DNA of 64,000 nucleotides from Catelliglobosispora koreensis DSM 44566 (GCF_000379685.1 NZ_KB903272.1:406611-470610); one strand, 5' to 3'. Shown: positions 33,433 to 41,602, counted from the stretch's first letter. A program made the numbers and translations. The notes: generated from the sequence alone by a model not told the origin.

Positions 33433-34684
33433 TCGAATCAGTGGCGACACGGCAACCGCGATCGCCGCCAGCATCGAGGCCGGAGTGCGCGATCAGGCGC
33501 TAGCTCCGGGTGCTTTGCTGCCCCCGGTTCGCACGCTCGCCGGTGAGCTCAATGTCAGCCCTGCCACCGTCGCGGCGGCCTATCAACGCTTGCGGCAGCG
33601 AGGGATTGTCACCACGGCTGGCCGCAATGGCACCAGCATCCGGGAGAAGCCACCTGTGGCCGGCCTGCGCAGCGCCCGCCCGCTGTCCATCCCGTCGCAC
33701 CTGCGTGATCTGGCGAGCGGATATCCCGACGTGAAGCTGCTCCCGGTTAAGACCAACTACTCCGACGGTGGCGTGTTGCCTGAGCTGAAAGCCGCGGCTG
33801 GCAAGCGGTTGCCTTTCGACGCCCCGATCACGGTCGTCAATGGTGCCGCTGACGCGATCGACCGCGTGCTGATGGCACATCTAAGGCCGGGTGACAAGGT
33901 GGCGGTGGAAGATCCGGGCTGGGCCGCCTGCTTCGATATCCTTGCGCTGCAAGGACTTGTGCCCGTTCCCGTGCCCGTTGACGATGAAGGGCCGACACTC
34001 GACGGCATACTGTCCGCTTTGGACAAGGGCGTCAGTGCGCTGATCGTGACGGCACGCGCGCAGAACCCGATGGGTGCCGCGATCAGCGCTCAGCGGGCAG
34101 CCGTGATTAGGCCACTCATCAAAGACCTGCTCGTGATCGAGGACGACCATGCGGCTGAGCTAGCGGGCGTGCCCCTGCACCCGATCGCCGACGCGGGCGC
34201 ACAGTGGGCTTTCGTTCGCAGCGCTTCCAAACCGTACGGGCCGGATCTGCGGTGCTGTGTGCTGACAGGCGATCCCGAGACCGTGTCGCGCGTGGAAGGG
34301 CGCATGCGGCTGACCGCCGGCTGGGTGTCCACGATCCTGCAACGCAAACTGCTGCACCTGTGGGACACGTTCGACGTTTCGTCTGCCTCGGCCGCCTATG
34401 CCGCGCGCCGTGACATGCTGCTGACCGCGTTGGCTGACAGAGGGATCACCGGTCACGGGCGCACTGGTATCAATGTCTGGATCCCGGTCCGCGATGAGCT
34501 CAGTGTCGTTTCCGCGTTGCGGGACAACGGTTTCGCCGTGTTGCCGGGGCGGTCATATCGTCTCGTGAGTCCGCCCGCGGTCCGCATCACGGTCTCGACC
34601 CTGGACAAGCGCGAAGCTGAGCGGATCGCTGACGTCATCGCCGAAGCCGAACAAAACGAGTTGCGTGGCGTGCTAGGCAGGTAG
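33419..34684 (+). CDS. MocR-family regulator (GntR helix-turn-helix plus aminotransferase domain)
   Basis: 421 residues. N-terminal GntR winged helix (VRTLAGELNVSPATVAAAYQRL, residues ~15-75), linker, and a fold-type I aminotransferase-like domain with NGAADAIDRVL, VEDPGWAACFDIL and ARAQNPMGAAIS. The PLP lysine region is SASKPYGPDLR; the usual SFSK context is kept as SASK. Such regulators sense PLP or an amino compound and control the divergent operon, here the PNPOx-GNAT fusion and the LysE exporter. The only sensible start is GTG 33419. Confidence 0.9.
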   Translation: MVVHYRISGDTATAIAASIEAGVRDQALAPGALLPPVRTLAGELNVSPATVAAAYQRLRQRGIVTTAGRNGTSIREKPPVAGLRSARPLSIPSHLRDLASGYPDVKLLPVKTNYSDGGVLPELKAAAGKRLPFDAPITVVNGAADAIDRVLMAHLRPGDKVAVEDPGWAACFDILALQGLVPVPVPVDDEGPTLDGILSALDKGVSALIVTARAQNPMGAAISAQRAAVIRPLIKDLLVIEDDHAAELAGVPLHPIADAGAQWAFVRSASKPYGPDLRCCVLTGDPETVSRVEGRMRLTAGWVSTILQRKLLHLWDTFDVSSASAAYAARRDMLLTALADRGITGHGRTGINVWIPVRDELSVVSALRDNGFAVLPGRSYRLVSPPAVRITVSTLDKREAERIADVIAEAEQNELRGVLGR

Positions 34685-34685
34685 C

Positions 34686-35908
34686 ATGCGCCCTGATCCC
34701 GGTGAAGTACTGCATTTTTCCGAAGACCCGACGATCACCCGCTTCGAGCCCATCGATGGACGTGTCTGGGCTGTGGGTTACGAACGCGCACCCGACTACT
34801 GGTTTCCACGGATGTGCCCACGTGGCATGGCGTGGGCCGGCCGTCTACTTCGGACAGTTCGTTGCTCGGTCCAGGCGTGTCCCGCGTACACGTCATTGAA
34901 TACGACTGGCTGCCTGCCATGCAGGAGACCCCTGTCTACGCCTACCGTCTGCCCGCCGACACGTTCGAGGACATCGGTCACGCGATGGTCAGCTCGGTGC
35001 CAGTGACCCCGCTCGGTCCGCCAACGCACTTAGGCGACCTGCTCAAGCTGCACGAAGAGGCCGGCATCGAACTGCGCCTCACGCACAACATCTGGCCGTG
35101 GTGGCATCAAGTCATCGAAAGCGGACTCGACTTCAGCGGCATCCGCCTGCGCAACGCCCGGACCGGACCGCTGCGCGAAGACGAATACATCGTGCACGTG
35201 CGCGACGGATTCGTTTGGGCACAAGACACTGGCGAGCCGGATCTGCAGCCCGTCGTGTTCGTCCACGCCGGCATGGCGGACAGCCGCATCTGGGACCGGG
35301 TGTGGCGGCAACTTTCCGGCTCGTACCGGCTGATTCGCTTTGACGCCAGGGGTTTCGGCTGTTCGGCGCGTCCGACTACGACCTTCTCCTTGTCCGAAGA
35401 CCTTTTGGGGGTACTAGATGAGCTGTCCCTCGACCGTCCTCTCCTTGTGGGCTTAAGCATGGGCGGGGGAGCCGCGCTCGACGTGGCCCTCTCGCACCCG
35501 TCCCGCGTGGCCGGCCTGGTGCTCGCCGCTCCCGGGATCTCCGGTTACGACTTGCCGTGGGATCACACGCCACCAGCCGATCCCGTGGCGCGGGGCATGA
35601 GCATCTGGGGTCGCGCGGGTGACGATCCGCTAGCAGTCGACCTTCTGCGCGGCGGCATCGAGGGCTGGTCCCGGGGCGGAGACAAGATCTCGGATACCGG
35701 GGACGCATGGCAAAACCTTGAGGCGCTTAGCGTTGCGTCCACCTTGCTCATCGGTGACCTGGACTATCCGCCCCTCGTGGAGTCCAATTTGGAGGCTGCC
35801 CGCCGGATGCCCGGCTGCCGCCTCGTCTCGCTGCCGGGCGTCGACCACTTCCTGCCGTTCCGCGCGCCGTCGGCTGTCGTCGAGGCGATCCGTTCGCTGA
35901 CGCCTTAG
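34686..35908 (+). pseudogene. DUF6886 domain joined to alpha/beta hydrolase, with one frameshift
   Basis: The first frame (from 34686) gives MRPDPGEVLHFSEDPTI and PDYWFPRMCPRGMAW, the start of DUF6886. The family continues only in another frame: RPSTSDSSLLGPGVSRVHV, EYDWLPAM, LGDLLKLHEEAGIELRL and SGIRLRNA. One extra G in the GGG run at 34834-34836 would join them. The same frame then runs without stop into an alpha/beta hydrolase (FVWAQDTGEPD, HAGMADSRIWD, nucleophile GLSMGGG, VDHFLPF). Either a recent 1-bp deletion or a sequencing error; the hydrolase may still be made from an internal start (GTG 34814). Confidence 0.65.
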
Positions 35909-35918
35909 CCGCTTCATC

Positions 35919-36003
35919 GTGATCCACATCCCTACGCGAGATCCACATCCTGCTGGACGTGATCAAACCGCCTGTTGATCACGTCCAGCAGGATGTGGAT
36001 CAC
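35919..36003. repeat. GATC-rich nested palindrome, copy C (perfect 27 bp arms)
   Basis: GTGATCCACATCCC at 35919, then a perfect inverted repeat: left arm 35940-35966 starting GATCCACATCCTGCTGG, right arm 35975-36001 ending CCAGCAGGATGTGGATC, around the 8 bp loop ACCGCCTG. The inner module GACGTGATCAA / TTGATCACGTC matches copy B. Five GATC sites within the arms and leader. It starts 10 bp after the hydrolase stop, between convergent genes. Confidence 0.92.
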
Positions 36004-36173
36004 CAGTGACGGTGGTGGATCGCCGACGCGGGCGCGGAAGGGCCGGGCGGCGCGGAAGGTGGCGCGGCGCACGCGGCGCGGAAGGTGGCGCGGCGCGGCG
36101 CACGCGGCGCGGGGAAGAGCGTGGCGGGGGCGGGCGCGGAAGGGAAGGCGCGGAAGGGGCCGTGGGATGGAAG
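36004..36173. repeat. purine-rich repeat flank of palindrome C
   Basis: Built from GCGCGGAAGG and GGCGCGGCGCACGC words. A 26 bp unit starting GGCGCGGAAGGTGGCGCGG at 36049 is repeated from 36075, with a 5 bp insertion. No gene. Confidence 0.75.
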
Positions 36174-36204
36174 AAGCCGGTGTCCATGTGGGACACCGGC
36201 TTTC
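36174..36204. terminator. hairpin terminator downstream of the phyH-type gene
   Basis: Perfect 12 bp stem AAGCCGGTGTCC / GGACACCGGCTT with a 5 nt loop, 16 bp beyond the minus-strand stop codon. On the plus strand it is followed by TTTCGTT, so it could also stop transcription arriving from the left. Confidence 0.72.
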
Positions 36205-36219
36205 GTTGAGCGAGGAGGA

Positions 36220-37110
36220 TTACGGGATCAGGTAAGGGAAGCTCGAGTCGAGCAGTCCGCGCTCGTGGAGGTCGCGGTAGAGCGGGACCTCCTTCTCGAA
36301 GTGGCCCCAGGCGTGGTCGCCGCCCTCGATCGGGTCGTGCACGCGGCCCTCGTCCAAGGCGCCGACGAGCTGCTTCTGCACGGGCGTCAGGCCGGCGGCG
36401 ACCGTGGGAGACACAGCCTCGTCACGGATGGCGACCCAGCGGTACGTGTAGCCGACGAAGACGACCTTGCGGGTCAGGTCGGAGTAGTTGTTGGAGCGCG
36501 CGTGCCAGATGCGGCGGTCGAAGAAGACAGCGTCGCCAGCGTTGGCGCAAACTTCCATCGCGTGTTCCGGGTCAGGCCACTCGATGTCGCGGCGCGGCGG
36601 GCCATCGATGCGGTTCGTCAGGTGCGAGCCCTTGACGACCTTGAAGTTGCCCCGGCCGGGCTCGGAGACGTCAGACAGCCAGAACGCGAGCTTGACGGAC
36701 AGCCGCGGGCGCGGGTTGGTCTCGATCTCACGGTTTTGCCGGCCGCCGTCCTGGTGCCACTCGAAGCGGAAGGGCTTCGGCTCGTGGATCGGCGGGTGCA
36801 CGTCGAGGTGTGAGTGGTAAACGTGCACGTTCCAGCCCATCGTGCTCCACACCATGGGGAACGCCTTGGGGTGGTCGACAAGACCGGCGAGCTCCGGGCA
36901 CGAGGCCACGGCGCTGAGCTTGTGTAGCGACTTGTCCGGCCCGAGCTTGCCGAGAGCCTCGTGCTCGGCGTAGACCCGGTCGACCGCAGCCGCGTAATGC
37001 GCCACTTCATCCGGGGTGAGCACGTTTCGGATGATCACGAATCCGTCGCGCTCGAACTGCTCACGCTCTTCGGCGGTCATGACGCGCGACTCGGTAGGGG
37101 TGGTGGTCAA
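36220..37110 (-). CDS. phytanoyl-CoA dioxygenase (PhyH) family protein
   Basis: 296 residues from a TTG with GGAGG 6 nt upstream. Non-haem iron, 2-oxoglutarate-dependent fold: facial triad H119-x-D121 (WHQDGG) and H203 (IWHARSNN), plus FERDGFVIIRNVLTPDEVAHY at the start. Hydroxylates small molecules; ectoine and natural-product hydroxylases are relatives, but no ect genes are near. It is divergent from the MFS gene, which may export its product (inference). Confidence 0.88.
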   Translation of the reverse strand: MTTTPTESRVMTAEEREQFERDGFVIIRNVLTPDEVAHYAAAVDRVYAEHEALGKLGPDKSLHKLSAVASCPELAGLVDHPKAFPMVWSTMGWNVHVYHSHLDVHPPIHEPKPFRFEWHQDGGRQNREIETNPRPRLSVKLAFWLSDVSEPGRGNFKVVKGSHLTNRIDGPPRRDIEWPDPEHAMEVCANAGDAVFFDRRIWHARSNNYSDLTRKVVFVGYTYRWVAIRDEAVSPTVAAGLTPVQKQLVGALDEGRVHDPIEGGDHAWGHFEKEVPLYRDLHERGLLDSSFPYLIP

Positions 37111-37182
37111 GACGGTCCTCCGGTCGAGGGGGGTTCACGTTTGCTGGGCCAGCCTAGCCCTTCGCCTGTAGGTTCGACACCC

Positions 37183-38418
37183 GTGGCCCCTCATGTAGAG
37201 CGTGTTCAGACGCGTACTGTCCGTTTACTCATGCTCGTGGAGATCATCACTGGTCTCGGCGTAGCGATGGGAATTTCCGTGGGTGCCCTGCTCACCAAGG
37301 ACATGGCTGGGACCGCGCTGTCCGGTGTCGCGCAGAGCGCGGCCGTGGTCGGCGGAGCGCTGATGGCCGTCCCCGCTTCGGCGCTCATGCAAAGAAAAGG
37401 CCGCCGTCCCGGGTTGGCGGTCTGTTACCTCGTCGGCAGTGTGGGCGGGGTGGCGGTGCTGTGCTCAGCGCTCTGGAACTCACTTCCGTTGCTATTCCTG
37501 GGCTTCTTCCTCTTCGGTTCCGGGAACACAGGCAAGCTCCAGGCGCGCTATGCCGCGATCGACCTGGCTACACCGGAGAAGCGGGGACGCGACCTGGGAC
37601 TGGTCGTGTGGTCGACCACGCTCGGCGCCGTGATCGGGCCGCTGCTGGCCGCCCCGATCGGGCAGACGTTGCCGGGCGTTCCGCAACTCGCGGCACCGTT
37701 TGCCTTCGCGTCGCTGTCGTTTCTCATCGGTGGCGCGGCTGTCGTGCTCTTCTTGCGCCCCGATCCACTCATGCTTTCCAAAGAGCTTTCACCTAGTACT
37801 CCCAAGGAGTCCTTAGGTTTGAAAGTCGCCTGGCGGGCCGTTCTCGCGAGCCCGGCGGCACGGCTGGGCATCTCGTCGATGTCGATCGGGCACCTGGTGA
37901 TGGTGGCGGTGATGGCCATGACGCCGCTCCACATTGGAGAGACGCACACCCCAGCGGACACCTTGAAGATCGTGGGCATCGTCATCAGCGCGCACATCGC
38001 TGGCATGTATGGCTTGTCGCCCGTGGTCGGCTGGCTCACCGACAAGCTGGGCCGGCGGCCCGTGATCCTGTCTGGCATCGCCATCCTGATAACGGCCTGC
38101 GCCATCGCCGGAACCGCGGGCGATCGCACCGGCCAGCTGACGTTCGCGTTGGTGCTGCTGGGCTTGGGCTGGTCGGGCACCATGGTGGCGGGCTCGACGC
38201 TGTTCTCAGAGTCGATCGCCGTCGAGCTGAAAGCACCCGCACAAGGACTCGCTGACCTGGCCACGGGCATGACGGGGGCGAGTGCGGGCCTGGTTTCCGG
38301 TGTCGTTGTTGGATATTCGGGCTATCCCGTGCTGACACTGCTGGCCGCGCTGGCGACGCTTCCGCTGATCGCCCTCGCCCTGCGCCCGCTCCCGGAGCCG
38401 GCTGTCGCCAAGTCCTAG
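37183..38418 (+). CDS. major facilitator superfamily transporter
   Basis: 411 residues, twelve predicted membrane helices, no signal peptide. The loop after helix 2 is ALMQRKGRRPGLA and the loop after helix 8 is LTDKLGRRPVIL, the MFS motif A. GTG start at 37183, with TAGGTT ending 8 nt upstream; the frame is open further upstream but runs antisense into the neighbouring gene. Substrate unknown; the set of residues resembles drug/sugar-efflux members. Overlaps the next, convergent gene by 4 bp (CTAG shared by both stops). Confidence 0.88.
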   Translation: MAPHVERVQTRTVRLLMLVEIITGLGVAMGISVGALLTKDMAGTALSGVAQSAAVVGGALMAVPASALMQRKGRRPGLAVCYLVGSVGGVAVLCSALWNSLPLLFLGFFLFGSGNTGKLQARYAAIDLATPEKRGRDLGLVVWSTTLGAVIGPLLAAPIGQTLPGVPQLAAPFAFASLSFLIGGAAVVLFLRPDPLMLSKELSPSTPKESLGLKVAWRAVLASPAARLGISSMSIGHLVMVAVMAMTPLHIGETHTPADTLKIVGIVISAHIAGMYGLSPVVGWLTDKLGRRPVILSGIAILITACAIAGTAGDRTGQLTFALVLLGLGWSGTMVAGSTLFSESIAVELKAPAQGLADLATGMTGASAGLVSGVVVGYSGYPVLTLLAALATLPLIALALRPLPEPAVAKS

Positions 38419-38897
38419 TCGTGCAAATACTTCAGGAACTTCGCGCCACGTGACTCGAAGCCCTCGCCCTCGGCGTACCAGCCGGTCTTCTCGTAGAACC
38501 TTCTGGCCCGGTGGTTTTGCTCCGCGACGTAAAGCAGAAAACGGCGGTAGCCAAGTCCACTCAGGACGGTTAGGCCCGCGCCTTGCAGCGGCTTAGCGAC
38601 GCCACCACCTAGCGCGTCCGGGTGGACGAACAGCGCGTAGAGGTCACCGATCGCGGGATCCTGTCCCGGGCCGACGTAACAGAAGCCCTTGATCTGGCCG
38701 TCTTCCTCGGCGACCAGCAGGTGATGGGTGTCGGCCTCGTTGGCCCGCCGCTCCGTCCACGCTTCGGTGCGTGCTTGCGGGGTGAGCGTGGCGAGGTATT
38801 CGGCCGGCTTGACGTCCTGGTAGGCGTACATCTGCGACAGGGCGTCGATCTCGCCGATGGTGGGTAGGTCAGCCGGGGCAGCATTTCGGATGATCAC
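38415..38897 (-). CDS. GNAT family N-acetyltransferase
   Basis: 160 residues. MIIRNAAPADLPTIGEID at the start, then GDLYALFVHPDALGGGVAKPLQ as the acetyl-CoA loop (GGGVA in place of RGxGxG) and LYVAEQNHRARRFYEKTG at the end. It resembles the GNAT at 1.05 kb in this region (EENHRARKFYARYG), and both have the same altered loop, so they may be distant paralogues. Substrate unknown. Confidence 0.85.
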   Translation of the reverse strand: MIIRNAAPADLPTIGEIDALSQMYAYQDVKPAEYLATLTPQARTEAWTERRANEADTHHLLVAEEDGQIKGFCYVGPGQDPAIGDLYALFVHPDALGGGVAKPLQGAGLTVLSGLGYRRFLLYVAEQNHRARRFYEKTGWYAEGEGFESRGAKFLKYLHD

Positions 38898-38920
38898 CCT
38901 CCGGAATGTAGCCTGGCCGG

Positions 38921-39121
38921 GTGCGGCAGACAGACTTCTGGGAGCGGATGAATACGGTCTTCGGGCAGGCCTATGCCTCCAGTGTGGCCACTGATCAGGT
39001 GATTTCTCAGCTAGGCGACCGGACCATCAAGGCGGCGCTAGCTGACGGTGTTGATGTACACACGGTTTGGCGTGCGGTTTGCTCGCAGTATGCCGATCGC
39101 GTTCCGGCGCGCCTGCGTTAA
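38921..39121 (+). CDS. DUF3046 protein
   Basis: 66 residues: MRQTDFWERMNTVFGQAYA and a C-terminus DVHTVWRAVC, the DUF3046 pattern. It precedes recA in most actinobacteria; function unknown. TAGCCT stands exactly 6 nt before the GTG (leaderless). Its last codon is 2 bp from the LexA box of recA. Confidence 0.9.
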   Translation: MRQTDFWERMNTVFGQAYASSVATDQVISQLGDRTIKAALADGVDVHTVWRAVCSQYADRVPARLR

Positions 39122-39123
39122 GA

Positions 39124-39139
39124 TCGAACATCTGTTCGT
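39124..39139. promoter_or_regulatory. LexA (SOS) box of recA
   Basis: TCGAAC-ATCT-GTTCGT, one base off the actinobacterial SOS palindrome TCGAAC-N4-GTTCGA. A TAGGCT box follows directly at 39141-39146, so bound LexA would cover the core promoter. Confidence 0.88.
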
Positions 39140-39156
39140 CTAGGCTCTCCATCGGA

Positions 39157-39179
39157 ATGTCAGACCCGAGGATTAGCGT
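39157..39179 (+). promoter_or_regulatory. PafBC-type (RecA-NDp) promoter of recA
   Basis: ATGTCAGAC (39157-39165), exactly 8 bp, then TAGCGT (39174-39179). This follows the mycobacterial DNA-damage promoter consensus tTGTCRgtg-N8-TAnnnT that is activated by PafBC. The transcript would begin at about 39187, the recA GTG. Confidence 0.75.
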
Positions 39180-39186
39180 GTGACTT

Positions 39187-40308
39187 GTGACGAAGAGGGC
39201 TCAAGCAAAGACACCCGTAGTTGAAGAGGTGGCCGCGAAAATGGCAACAGCACCTGAGAAGCCTGAAAAGACTGATGCGAAAAGTAAAGCGCTTGAGTTA
39301 GCGCTCGCACAGATCGATAAGCAGTTCGGCAAGGGCTCCGTCATGCGCCTGGGCGAGCGGCCCACGGTGCAGACCGAGATCATCCCGACCGGTTCCATCG
39401 CGCTTGACGTCGCCCTCGGCATTGGAGGGTTGCCGCGCGGCCGCATCGTGGAGATCTACGGTCCGGAGTCTTCTGGTAAGACGAGCCTTGCCCTGCACGC
39501 GATCGCTAACGCTCAGAGAAGTGGCGGCATCGCCGCGATCATCGACGCCGAGCACGCGCTCGACCCCGAATACGCCAAGGCCCTCGGTGTCGACACCGAC
39601 GCGCTGCTGGTTTCCCAGCCCGACACCGGTGAGCAGGCGCTAGAGATCGCCGACATGCTGATCCGCTCGGGTGCCCTTGACCTCATCGTCATTGACTCTG
39701 TCGCGGCGCTCGTTCCTCGCGCCGAAATCGAGGGCGAGATGGGTGACAGTCACGTGGGTCTGCAGGCCCGGCTCATGAGCCAGGCGCTGCGCAAGATCAC
39801 CGGTGCGCTGAATAACTCCGGCACGACGGCGATCTTCATCAACCAGCTGCGCGAGAAGATCGGCGTCATGTTCGGCTCGCCCGAGACGACGACCGGTGGA
39901 AAGGCGCTCAAGTTCTACGCTTCGGTGCGTTTGGACATTCGCCGCATCGAGTCGCTTAAGGACGGCACCGAAGTCGTGGGTAACCGCACCCGCGTCAAGG
40001 TCGTGAAGAACAAGATGTCGGCGCCGTTCAAGCAGGCCGAGTTCGACATTATGTATGGCAAGGGCATCTCGCGTGAGGGCTCGCTCATCGACGTTGGTGT
40101 TGAGCAGAGCATTATCCGCAAGGCTGGCGCTTGGTATACGTACGAAGGCGACCAGCTTGGCCAGGGCAAGGAGAAGGCGCGGGAGTTCCTCAAGGAAAAC
40201 CCAGACGTCGCCTCCGAGATCGAGAAGAAGATCCTCGAGAAGCTGGGCGTTGGCATCAACGCCTCCGACGCGGCCAGCGGCCCGGTTCTTCCGCCGGTCG
40301 ACTTCTAG
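39187..40308 (+). CDS. recA: recombinase RecA
   Basis: 373 residues from GTG 39187. Walker [10 protein letters not shown] (K98), Walker [22 protein letters not shown], and [20 protein letters not shown] (loop L2 region). No intein. The N-terminus is about 18 residues longer than usual; the ATG at 39241 would give the standard length and may be used on the longer SOS transcript, while the PafBC-type promoter starts right at the GTG. RecA drives strand exchange and LexA self-cleavage. recX follows after 4 bp. Confidence 0.96.
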   Translation: MTKRAQAKTPVVEEVAAKMATAPEKPEKTDAKSKALELALAQIDKQFGKGSVMRLGERPTVQTEIIPTGSIALDVALGIGGLPRGRIVEIYGPESSGKTSLALHAIANAQRSGGIAAIIDAEHALDPEYAKALGVDTDALLVSQPDTGEQALEIADMLIRSGALDLIVIDSVAALVPRAEIEGEMGDSHVGLQARLMSQALRKITGALNNSGTTAIFINQLREKIGVMFGSPETTTGGKALKFYASVRLDIRRIESLKDGTEVVGNRTRVKVVKNKMSAPFKQAEFDIMYGKGISREGSLIDVGVEQSIIRKAGAWYTYEGDQLGQGKEKAREFLKENPDVASEIEKKILEKLGVGINASDAASGPVLPPVDF

Positions 40309-40312
40309 CTAG

Positions 40313-41206
40313 ATGGCTCGCACAGGCAGGGGCTGGGACGCCAAACCCCCAGCCCCTAAACGGCGACGTTCCAAGACGGACAGTCCCAGCCTTCCTGCCG
40401 GGGAACCGCTGCTTTGGGCCGCTGATGAGGAGCCCCCACCCGGCGAAGACGCTTGGCCCGCCGCGTCAGGCACGAAGAGGTCACGCAAGAGCCTGCCTTG
40501 GTCTCGTCGTGACACACCTGGCAGCGAGTCGGCCGAAGAGAGCTTCCCGTCGCGAGACGGGGGTTTGCCCTGGTCCCAACGTGATGCGGTCAATGAGGAT
40601 CAAGGTGCCGCGACCGGTGATGGGCACGGCTCCGGTCGGCGTGCAAAGGCGTTGCCTTGGTCGGCTAAGCCCGCGCCAGCGCAGGACGCGCCACGTAACC
40701 CGGAGGAGATCGCCCGGGAGATCTGCCTGCGCCAGCTGGCGGTCCGCCCGCGCACACGTGCTGAGCTGCAGACCGCGTTGAGCAAGCGCGGTGTCGCCGA
40801 CGAGGTCGCCAGTGCCGTTCTCGATCGCTACAGCGAAGTCGGCATGATCGATGATGCTGCGTTCGCCCGGGCCTGGGTGAACAGCCGTCATCACAGCAAA
40901 GGCCTCGCGACCAGGGCTTTAGCGCAGGAGTTGCGCCGCAAAGGCGTCGACCAAGAGGTCGCCACGAACGCACTATCCGAATTGGATTCAGATACTGAGG
41001 CGCAGACGGCCCTCGACCTCGCATTGAGGAAGCTCAGAACGACACGCGGGGAGCCAGAACAGGTTTTCCGCCGTCTCGTCGGCATGCTTGCCCGCAAGGG
41101 ATACCCCGGCGGGGTGGCCGTCCGAGCTGTAAAAGAAGCCCTGGCCACGCGTGATGCGGAGTTAGCAGAGCTGATAGATCCTGACGCTTACGAAGAAACG
41201 GGATAA
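40313..41206 (+). CDS. recX: RecX regulatory protein with long disordered N-terminus
   Basis: 297 residues. The RecX three-helix repeats occupy residues ~130-290 (EEIAREICLRQLAVRPRTRAEL, SEVGMIDDAAFARAWVNSR, KGLATRALAQELRRKGV). RecX blocks RecA filament growth. The first ~125 residues are an acidic/basic disordered extension with three copies of LPWS (SLPWSRRD, GLPWSQRD, ALPWSAKP); normal RecX is about 150-200 residues. Translationally coupled to recA. Confidence 0.9.
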   Translation: MARTGRGWDAKPPAPKRRRSKTDSPSLPAGEPLLWAADEEPPPGEDAWPAASGTKRSRKSLPWSRRDTPGSESAEESFPSRDGGLPWSQRDAVNEDQGAATGDGHGSGRRAKALPWSAKPAPAQDAPRNPEEIAREICLRQLAVRPRTRAELQTALSKRGVADEVASAVLDRYSEVGMIDDAAFARAWVNSRHHSKGLATRALAQELRRKGVDQEVATNALSELDSDTEAQTALDLALRKLRTTRGEPEQVFRRLVGMLARKGYPGGVAVRAVKEALATRDAELAELIDPDAYEETG

Positions 41207-41234
41207 GTCCGTCTTGGTGTCCGATCATGAGTTC

Positions 41235-41264
41235 TTGACCGGACCGCCCTCGGCCGCCTAGCCT
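41235..41264 (+). promoter_or_regulatory. sigma-70-type promoter for the rny unit
   Basis: TTGACC (41235-41240), 18 bp spacer, TAGCCT (41259-41264). It lies just after recX and gives rny its own transcript with a leader of roughly 330 nt. Confidence 0.7.
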
Positions 41265-41349
41265 CGCACTGGAGAGGTAAACACCAACCAGCATCAGCTA
41301 TATCGCACAACATAGAACATGTAACAGTACGGCAACATTTTTCCTGGTG

Positions 41350-41382
41350 AGAGCACCGGCCGCGCCCCTAGGCAGGTGCTCT
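41350..41382 (+). other. stem-loop in the rny leader
   Basis: AGAGCACC / GGTGCTCT, perfect 8 bp stem with a 17 nt loop. No T-run follows, so it is a leader structure rather than a plain terminator. The rest of 41207-41458 holds the promoter and nothing else that I recognise. Confidence 0.5.
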
Positions 41383-41458
41383 GACCTGCTGTCCCTGGTT
41401 AGGTGTCGCGCCTCTGCGCTGAAGCAAAAAGTCTCAGCGTCGTGAATGGAGGGCGGCC

Positions 41459-41602
41459 ATGGTCGAACAGGCACATGGGCCGGCCGTGCGTGATGGGGGA
41501 GCGGCAGTGGAAACCCGTGCAGTAATAGGCCGGGGTCTGCCCGAGCTTGCCGGCCGGTCTGGTTCGGCAGTGGCTACCCACTCAGAAGTGGGCCGGGCAT
41601 GA
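41459..41602 (+). CDS. 47-codon leader ORF coupled to rny
   Basis: ATG with an excellent ribosome binding site GGAGGG 5-6 nt upstream (41448-41453). Product begins MVEQAHGPAVRDGG and ends SEVGRA; the TGA stop overlaps the rny start as ATGA. rny itself has only a weak site, so its translation probably depends on reading this ORF. I do not recognise the peptide; it has no hydrophobic segment. Confidence 0.55.
   Translation: MVEQAHGPAVRDGGAAVETRAVIGRGLPELAGRSGSAVATHSEVGRA

Noticed and set aside
34814..35908. Programmed frameshifting in the DUF6886/hydrolase gene
   Set aside because: The GGG run is short and there is no slippery heptamer or clear downstream pseudoknot; a simple 1-bp loss is more likely.
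36220..38418. Ectoine hydroxylase with exporter
   Set aside because: PhyH fold and facial triad fit, but no ectABC genes and no ectoine-specific motif were seen.
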